Source: Fulvia fulva
Taxonomy: Eukaryota; Ascomycota; Dothideomycetes; Mycosphaerellales; Mycosphaerellaceae
Length of the DNA stretch: 64,000 nucleotides
Reading direction: 5' to 3'
NCBI RefSeq assembly: GCF_020509005.1
Contig: NC_063014.1
Coordinates: forward strand, 4,898,001-4,962,000
The notes under the pieces are model-generated. The model was not told the DNA's origin. It saw only the letters and a program-made list of their open reading frames with translations, and searched no databases. How positions within the stretch are numbered: the stretch's first letter is position 1; each line of letters starts with the position of its first letter. Shown in pieces: positions 56,001 to 64,000 of the stretch. Position numbers and translations under genes: made by a program.

Positions 56001-57743
56001 TTAAACTTCCGTATATTCGCGATAAAGTATACCTTATAGTTATGCTCGTCCGGGATAGGGATCGGGTCCTTCTTATTACTTACCCTATAGACGTTCCGGA
56101 GTAACCCTTTTCCTAGGTGTACGAATCTTCTATACTAAAGCTCCTACTAATCCTCGGTAGTTACCGCGGCTAGAGCTTCCTCGTATAGTACCTCCGGTAG
56201 TCTATTATCTACCTAGTTTAGGGAGTCGGATATCGAAGATACTACCGGTACCCCCCCTCGTAGTACTGTTCGTACGATAGGCTTTCCGCCTTTATACTTA
56301 AGTATAAAGTTTAGAGGTTCGATATCGAATTACTTACTAAACTACCTCTATAAAACTAGATTAACTCCGAGATTAGGAACAAACAAGACTTTCTCTAGAG
56401 TAATTTGTTTCCCCGTTAGGCCTCCTATAGTTACTATTCCTTTATAGAATATATCTAGGTACCCCCTACCGACTTTAATTACTTTCCTTCTCGCTAGTTT
56501 CCTAAGCGATCTGAATAGAGACTTATTATTAGTTATATATAAGGAGGTATAGGAGTCTAGTAACTATTCGGAGGCGGGAAACTTGCCTTTTACTTCGGTA
56601 GTAGAATAGGCGACTTCGTCGTCGTATATTTCCTCGGTATCGCTTTCTCGTAAGGTATAGGCTCGTATCGCCTTTGCCTTTGTCTTGTTGTCGGATTGGC
56701 TTCTCCTATCCTTCTACTATTTCTTAGACTTCTTAAGGGCGTTTTAGGCCTTCTCTAGAGCCCGGACTAGCTCTTCGTAGGACTTCTTTTCCGGTTGCTT
56801 CTAGGTGTTCTTCTTTTTAATAAACTCCTTTACGGAATCTAGTTCCGGGCACGATATAACTAGGTAGTTACTATCGTAGATAAAGTAGCCGCTCTTACCC
56901 CCTTACCTCTAGGAGTATAGAGCGGTCTCGCCCTTACTCTCTTAGATCCGTAATTCGTAGGATTTAAGTAAGGTTATAGCGGATTCCTAGCCTAGGTTTA
57001 GCTAGGCTAGGATAGTGTCCCTAGTACTAGCGTAGACGTCCGGGAGGCTACTTAGTAGGTACTTAAACCTCCGGATAGGGTCCTTATAGTAGGTCTCTTT
57101 ACTATCTATTTCGGCAATCTATATAGATAGGTTACCTAGATATGTCTACCCTTATCTAATTGTCTAATTGTCCGGTAGCTAAAACGATACTAGCTATTTT
57201 ATAAGCGCTACTACGTATACCTTATAGACCTTACTATACTTCTTCTATAGAAGTTTCTAGATTTCTTTCGTATCTCGTATATCTAAGATTTCTTAGTTGT
57301 CCTCCTCGGATAAATATACTAAGATAGTATATCTCGCTATACCGTTCGCCTTCGAAGTAATCTTAGGCGTATTGGATTCTAGGAGATCAGCCGACGAGTC
57401 GTCGATAACCTAGAATACCTCCCGGCTTTCGAGATAGTCTTGTAGTATAACGAACTAGCGCTTCTAGTTCTTACGAGTAAGGGTAGGGCCGACCTTCCGG
57501 GGGCCCTCGTAACTCGTTAAGTCTTCTATAGCGAAGGTAGCCTTAGATATATAGTAAGCTCTACTTAACTACGGTAGTTAGAATAAGCTTAGACTCCCCG
57601 AGTCTATTAGTAGCGTTCCGTATAGTAGACTCCCCGAGTCTATTAGTACGTTACCGTACGGATTCCGGGTATAGGGTACAATACCCTACGTCGTACTTCC
57701 TTAATATATCGATGTCCTATTAAGCAAACCCGGGCTTATAACC

Positions 57744-58110
57744 TATTAAATAGGTATAGTATATATATACACGGAAGTTAGGACACGTAATAGGGAAGGA
57801 GGAAGGACTAATATAGTATACGAAGGTATATAGTAGAATAGTATTTAGTACTAAAGGTATCTCTACTATCGGTATAGAGACTACATCTCTTATACCTATA
57901 TAGAGGGATATTGCTCTAGTCCTAGTTCTATTTTACTACGCCTTATCGGTTTTACCTATATCTTATCCTACGACGGCAGTTCCTCTAAGTCGCTCCTACT
58001 ATTCGTACGGTATTATAATAGTATTGCCGTACTATTGTCTCGACTACCTTAGTGTGTACTAAGTTAGTCTTAGTACCGTACGACATGCCTACTAACCTAT
58101 ATTCGTAATA
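57744..58110 (-). repeat. Copia-3 right LTR
   Basis: 367 bp, followed by TTAAC. Nearly identical to 52660-53026. Confidence 0.87.
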
Positions 58111-58430
58111 TTAACCTCTATTATTTTCTCTTATTTGCCCCTCTAGTAAGACTATTGTCTAGACAAAGCTCCTTAGGGGGGTTCTATTTATTGTTAAGAT
58201 TTCTCCTCTCCTATAAGAACGGGCATATTACTCATTATATATACTACTAATAGAGAATACCTTTGTGACTACTTATTTAGAGACCGACCTGAAGTAGTAG
58301 GAGCTTTAGTATAGAAGATTTATACACTTTAGGAAGAATTTGCTCTAGAATCTTTATAAGGTAATAGACTTAAAAGAACCTATTCCTATCCCTAAGGATA
58401 GCTTTCACTAGTACAGAATATGTTTAATAG

Positions 58431-61400
58431 ATAGATAGATTTGTTATTCCCCTGTTCTAGGACCCTATCCGGCCTATATAGGTATATATCTATTGTTATA
58501 TATAAAGGGAAACCCGAATAGGTGAAAACCCTTCCCGCCCCCGACTACTCCTTATCTAGATTAGCTTTCCCTCTAAACGTACGTAGTCTATATCACTACC
58601 CCGTTAGCCCCCGCTCCTAGCCGGTCTCGTCGCGCTACGTCGTATCCTCTCTTCCTATACTACTCCTACTAGGCGGTACTGTTCTAGCTAGCCCTTCTCT
58701 AGTATCTAGTTCGTAATACGCCGTAGGTCCTTAGCGTTATTAAGAAGTGCCCTAATCGTCCGGTTCCTCGCCTTTACTATCTACTCCCCCCTTCCTAGCG
58801 ACTACCTCGGATAGGCGAGGAGTACGTACCGTACGTTCTAGGAGCGATAGCCGTAGGGGTAGCTAGTATTCGTATATCCTAGAACCTTCCTCTATAATAG
58901 GTACCCCTAGAGGCCGATGTATTCGCTTTGTAGTTAGGTTACTATACTACTCTATACCCTCGTAAGGCGGTAGTAGATAAGCTTCGGAGGGTACTTAACC
59001 GCGGATTTCGTAGCTAACTATTCCTTAGGTTGTCCCGCTAGCTAAGGGCGTCTACTATACCCTACAACCTAGTTGTTCTACCTCTCTTTCTATAGTTGCT
59101 CTATAAACGATTTCTTACCTTCCTATTATATTACTAGCTATTCGTCCCTTACCCGGTAGTTCGGCTCGTTTCCGGGTCGAATACCCTTATACGCTAGTAC
59201 TAATTCGCGGGCCCTTACGACTATACTAGCGATGATCTTCTATACTAGGTACTATACCGACTTGCCTAAGTAGGAGGTCCGTAGTCCCTAGATATATAGG
59301 TCGATCGGCGGTATAGCGGTCTCGTACTTAAGTATCCTCGTTAGTATCGACTTATATACCCCGGTGACCTTCCTTAGGCATTAGTTTTGGATCTTCGCTA
59401 GCGGCGCGACGAGTCCCTTCGATAGGGAGGCCCTCTCGCCTAAGGACTATACTTAGCTACTATAGGTAAGGACTAGCCGTATAATAGCCGTATATAGAAG
59501 TCGTAACTACCGAAAGTCCGCCCCCTATATAGACGTAGTGAGCCTCTAGTATAATGCTATATTCTGTTTAGCTTTCCGTAATATTACCTATACGTACATC
59601 CTCTACCGTAGCGCCGGGTCTACCTATAGTCCGAGGATCCTAAGCTAATTTACCGGGTTAGTCGTATACCCCTATATCTAGATAGAAGTATATATGTTAT
59701 AGAACCGTAGCCGGCGCGTAAAGTACATTAGATTGTACTTTTCTAGGGCAAACCGAGCCCCGTGCCTCCTAGCCTAGTCCTCGTAGATCTTGTACTTCTC
59801 TTCTAGTAGCCTATAGTTCTCCTTAGTCGAGGAAGACTACGCTAGGATATTCGTGTCGTCTACGAAGCCGCTCGTAGCGGTATTCTAGGATTCTAGGGCT
59901 AGGAGTAGCGTCGCTATAAAGAAGAGGAATAGGATAGGTACTAGCGTTAAGCCTTACGGGATTCTAGTATAGACTACTTAAAATAGGCTTCTATACCAGC
60001 CGACTAGGATCGACGTGCTACGGTTTTAGAGGTAGGACCGTACGAAGTTAATAAGCCACTTAGGGAGTCATTTCGACCTTAGGATATAGAGTAGCCGCGG
60101 GTATAACACGTAGTCGAAGGCTCCCGTTATATCTAGACTAAGTAAGGATGCTACCTTGTCCCTATTCCTATACTAGATGGCCTTTACCTAAGAGGTGATA
60201 AGTTCTATCGCGGATAGCGTCGACCGCTAAAGGCGCGTACCTATCTAGGTATCCGGGAGTAGGGAGTACTCCTCTACCGCCTCGGAGAGTCTCGTTATAA
60301 CTAGCTTCTTAAGCGCCTTCCTAAGAGTATTAAGGAGCGTAATTAGGCGGTACGACTTCACCTACGTATAGTCTTCCTTCTACGGCTTACGTAGGACTAC
60401 TATCGTCGATTATTTAAATGCCGTTAGGTAGTATCCGGTCTATAGGTAGGCGTTAAAGATCGCTACGACTACTAGGGCTAGTTAATCTCTATACTTCTTT
60501 AGTAGTTCGTTTAGGATCCTATCCGGCCCCGGGGCTTTCTTCGCCGGTAACTTCCTAAGTATAGCGGTAATATCTCCCTTAGACATATTCTATTAGACCG
60601 CTATACTAGGAGCTAGGGGAGTAGAGCTATTTATGTCGCTTAGATTAGCCTCGACTAGGGGCGGGAAGAACTTGCTAGCTAGTAGACGCGCCTAAGCCTC
60701 GGGGTCGCTAACCGGGCTACTAGGCGATTATAGCGCTAGAATAGAGAAGGAGGGGCCCTATATAGGGTCCTGTCGGGCCTATTTCGCTAGCTTCTACATC
60801 CTCTCTAGCTTACCGGCGATTTCTTCTACCGTAGCCCTCTAGCCGACTGCTTTCTCCCTCCGTATTATAGCTTTCTTCTATTAGTATACCTCCCTATATA
60901 CGTTCTAGGCCTCCTCGCTATAGCTGCTCGTCCACACCCGGCGGGCTCTCCTTACTTCTCTTACTACCGTAGTACACTTCGGCGTCTAGTATAGTTTAGA
61001 CTATATCGTTAGTTAGGTAAGCGGAACGTAAAGTAAGGTCGCTTTTCTTATTTCGTCTATTAACCCCTAGACTGCCTCGTCTATCTCGTCTTTACTATTA
61101 TATTACTACTACGCGATCTAGACTAGCCTCTTAGAGTTATCGAGGTACGCCTAGATATTAGCCTAGTAGGCCTTTCCCTAGTTTAGCTTAGGGGTTCTCG
61201 CTAGTATACGTTATATCTATATTATAGTAGAGGTCCTGACTAGTATATAGTCTAACGACGCCTCGAGTTTATATTCGATCCTATAGTAGGTTACTATATA
61301 GTAGTAGCTATCCGAGATCTAGGAGAGGTCGATCGTGCCTTAGAGTCCCCCTCTCTTCTAGGTGCCTAGGTCCTTCGGGGTATTAAGGGCAATTACGTTA

Positions 61401-63387
61401 CTCGCTATTAAGTCGATTACTTCGTCGGCTATAGGGTGCGGCTATATAAGGCTTTCCTAGGAAGGGTAGTATATATTAAAGTCTCCTACTATAATATAGT
61501 AGCCTTGTCTCTTAAGCGTACTGTCTAGGTGTCTATAGACCCTAAGGTCGCGGCTAGATCTCGAGGCTAGCGGTTATATATATATGTTGTGTATCTAAGT
61601 ACTACCTACGTAGAGGAAGGTAATATCTCCCCCGCCTTCTTCGTCTACGTAGTACACTACCTCCTATTCGGATTCTCGTATATCCTTACTAATATAGAAG
61701 TACGTACGGGGTCTACCGTCGCTTCGTAGGTATGTCGTATAGCCTAGTAACTTATAGGTCGTTAGTCTCTTATAGTACGGGTTAATCTATAGCTCCTAGA
61801 TTATAAGGACGTAGTAGACGCGCGGGTCCGCCTCGTATAGGAAATAGTTCTAGACTATATCCTTGCTATAGTTAACGTTATACTAGATAATACTAAGCGT
61901 GTCGAGGCTAGTTATCGGTATCGACAATTATTTCCTCTATAGCGTCCTATGTCCTACTACCCTATACGTCCTAGTCTACGCCTATCGGCTATATACTAAA
62001 GGGGAGCCGGGCCTAGTTAGATTCCCTCGCCGTAACTAGTAGAGTACGTAGCCTCCCGTACGCCCTAGGTTATATATCCTTTATATTATTCTCGGCCCTA
62101 GGGCGCTTATACCCGACCGCCGCTAGCTAGTTCCGGTATAGACTAGCCTTACGGTCGCCGTAGAACCTTAGGGCGACGGTTCTGTTTATAATTGCCTTGT
62201 TTTTCGCTAGTTTCCGCTATAGGCATTCCGTACTATACGATAGGTAAAGCCCCGGACAGTTCGCGTAGCGCCTCGTAGCCGATATACAGTCCCTAGATAT
62301 ATAGTCTCCTATATAGTTCGAGTAGGCCTACTTGTTTATATACGTGTAGGTTTAGTGTCTATACTGTTAGTATTTAAAGCATTAGAGGACACGGAAGGAT
62401 AAGGAGTACTTTTCTACTATCTTAAGGCTATATTGCTAGATCAGGCCTTATTCTATTACTAGATCCGCCGCTTTTACGTCTTATACCTATACTATTAGCG
62501 CCGAGGCCTTCTTACCTTCTAGCCATTTCCTATAGAGCTAAGACGCCTTCTAGATTAGAGAGTTAAGAGTGACCGGGTTATCCTCCTAGAGAGCTCGTAG
62601 GTAACCTTAGTTAGTTAGGTCGAACTCTTTAGGCATATCGTAGACTAGGATCGTAAATTACTTCGTTAAGACCTTCGCTAATGCCGTAACCTTAGATGCC
62701 TACTATAGCTATACCTCTAGGTGCCTCCTAGTAGTAGTAGAGCTAGTATAGATCTATAGAGTATCGTTAGACTATTAGTTCACTACGACTACCCCTAGTT
62801 AATTGATTCGCTAGGTAAGCTCCTTATTCGATAGCTTCGCTACTTCGGCCTAGTCTTCCTTTACTATAATACGGATTATAACTATATCGTACGTTAGGCG
62901 GGGGCCTAGTATCGAAGCCGCGACCGATACCTAGCTATAGGGGTATTGACTCCGGGTGGCCTTATTAATTGCCTAAGATATCGTCCTTATTTCTTATTAC
63001 CCTCGGTAATACGATAGGACTAGCGCCGTACGTAGCTAAGTGATCATTACCTATAGAGACCGGTATAGGAGCTAATCGTTAGTCTCTATACTTTTTACGT
63101 CCTCTATAAGTTGCTACTAGTTATCTTAGGGGAGCTTTGCCTATAGAGCCGTAGGCGCCGGTAGTACCGTAGCCTAGGCTACTATTGCCTAGGAGTTGCC
63201 TAATGTAGCTAGGTACCTCCGCGGCGTTTAGAGCTAAAGAAATAGGGTGAAGAGAGCTTTAAGCTATCTAGATTAAATTAGGTAGAACTCCCTTAATTCT
63301 AGGGGTAGTAGCCTACGTTATAGGTCGTTAGAATAGCCTTAATAAGGGCTTTCGATTATGTCCTCCTCGAAAAATACAAACGCGGGT
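58431..63387 (-). mobile_element. LINE-C, longest and uninterrupted LINE copy
   Basis: Minus-strand copy of the same LINE family, about 4.96 kb. It starts at the right with about 100 bp missing from LINE-A and ends at the left with the ATAG-type tail (the complement of ATCT). It contains the ORF1 zinc-knuckle region (about 62.3 kb), endonuclease (about 61.3-61.9 kb) and RT with the FVDD box (about 59.86 kb). It is the best template for a family consensus because no insertion breaks it. It is RIP-mutated throughout. Confidence 0.83.
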
Positions 63388-64000
63388 TAAGTAGCTAATA
63401 AAAATCTACCTCCTACTTTGATCTATTTCTTCCTTATTAAGGGAGTTATAGATCTAAAGAGGCAGCTTTAGTTAGTTATATAGGATAAAGTATAGGAGTT
63501 AGTAACTACTCTAACGAGGGGAACTTGCCTTGGACTTCTATAGTTAAGTAAGCCACTTTATTATACTTATCATTATTAGACATTGTCTCTAGGGATGAGC
63601 TATATAAGTTACGTGACTCTTAGGCGGAAAAACCTTTTCTAGTCTTCTTTACTTTAGAGGTATAAGACTAGGCCTAGTTCTTCTAGAGCGACAGTATATT
63701 AGAGCTAAGTTTCTTTACTATTTTCTTAAGTTCTTCTATAGAGGACTTCTCTCTTAGTGTCCTCCTTAAAGTAGGTAGTAGAGTTCTCTTCTTCTTAACA
63801 TATGTTATATTCTAGGAAGATAGTAGTTAGGAATGAGATCTAAGGACCTTTCTTGCCTTAGGTAGACTAGGGCAGTCCTTGATTAGATAATCCTTCTTAT
63901 AGAGAAGGTAGTAGAGTAGTCTTACTAGACCTAAGGGCTTGACCTAGGTAGCTACTATACTATACTTAGCCTTAGAGGGATCTAACCTAGCTTCTTAAGC

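Larger units (their letters stand above)
52660..58110 (-). mobile_element. Copia-3 LTR retrotransposon, complete but RIP-mutated
   Basis: LTRs of 367 bp lie at 52660-53026 and 57744-58110, with TSD TTAAC at 52655-52659 and 58111-58115. It is 5451 bp in all. Minus-strand coding has the RT box IYIDDIP at about 54068-54080, integrase at about 55.7-56.1 kb, and gag towards 57.5 kb. It sits inside the inverted segment of Copia-2. Its LTRs differ only by scattered transitions. Confidence 0.88.
26640..64000. repeat. RIP-mutated repeat island
   Basis: By eye the stretch is almost devoid of CpA and TpG and crowded with TpA (ctag, tata, cgta), while CpG is kept. Retrotransposon frames are recognisable on both strands but carry many TAG/TAA stops in place of Gln codons. 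This is the expected product of repeat-induced point mutation. The only sizeable exception is 34556-36989, which has normal composition. Confidence 0.92.
41552..64000 (-). mobile_element. Copia-2, running off the window and rearranged by two LINEs
   Basis: Coding on the minus strand: RT at about 42.5-43.3 kb (active site Y-I-D-N at about 42889, altered by RIP) and integrase at about 44.2-44.83 kb. The gag/protease part is at 63388-64000. The middle (52520-52659 plus 58116-58430) is present but in the opposite orientation. The left LTR is probably within about 41570-41700 but its edge is not certain; the right LTR is outside the window. Reading the inverted segment back restores continuous protein at both joins: RICLI to VKMKKYKDKV, and RFLLATY to IRNVEM. 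Confidence 0.75.

Overview
The window is nuclear DNA of a filamentous ascomycete, most likely a Dothideomycete (Mycosphaerella-like). Genes are intron-poor with short introns (about 48-80 nt, GT...CTAAC...AG). They include ORC4, mitochondrial MSH1, phosphoglucose isomerase, an aquaporin and a TmpA-like membrane protein. The right 58% is a repeat island mutated in the style of RIP (CpA to TpA, with TAG and TAA stops in every reading frame).
1-26.3 kb, gene-bearing half. From the left: a TmpA/ferric-reductase-like membrane protein (-); a nest of three small TIR elements; an acyl-adenylating enzyme fused to a methyltransferase (+); a MAPEG protein (-); a metallo-beta-lactamase-fold protein that has lost its metal ligands (-); a second copy of the small TIR element; MSH1 (-); a tRNA-Thr(AGU) gene; an aquaporin with a frame break (+); a two-exon secreted six-cysteine peptide (-); glucose-6-phosphate isomerase (-); two small convergent coiled-coil proteins; an unrecognised two-exon gene (-); ORC4 (+); and a small single-pass membrane protein (+).
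The most unusual item is the tRNA-Thr gene at 12334-12519. Its acceptor, D, anticodon and T arms all pair perfectly, but only after two segments of 62 and 52 nt are removed. Both segments carry complete spliceosomal intron signals and both lie in the D arm. They split the internal A box, a place where nuclear tRNA introns are not expected.
26.36-27.25 kb. The C-terminal end of a zinc alcohol-dehydrogenase-like gene. Its upstream part lies against the repeat island and has CAG to TAG stops, consistent with RIP leaking out of the repeats.
27.25-64 kb, nested retrotransposons, with boundaries fixed by target-site duplications. Copia-1 (27255-41546, TSD AGAGG) is split by a Ty3/Gypsy chromovirus (29884-38610, TSD CGGAA). 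The Gypsy integrase is split in turn by a young, un-mutated gag-only LTR element (34556-36989, TSD GCCTC), which also carries an antisense Zn2Cys6 plus coiled-coil ORF. Copia-2 (from about 41.55 kb past the right edge) holds two inverted LINE copies whose flanking duplications have been exchanged. This is the scar of an inversion between the LINEs, and the inverted segment later received Copia-3 (52660-58110, TSD TTAAC). LINE-A also carries a second LINE (45845-48630) with a 15-bp TSD.
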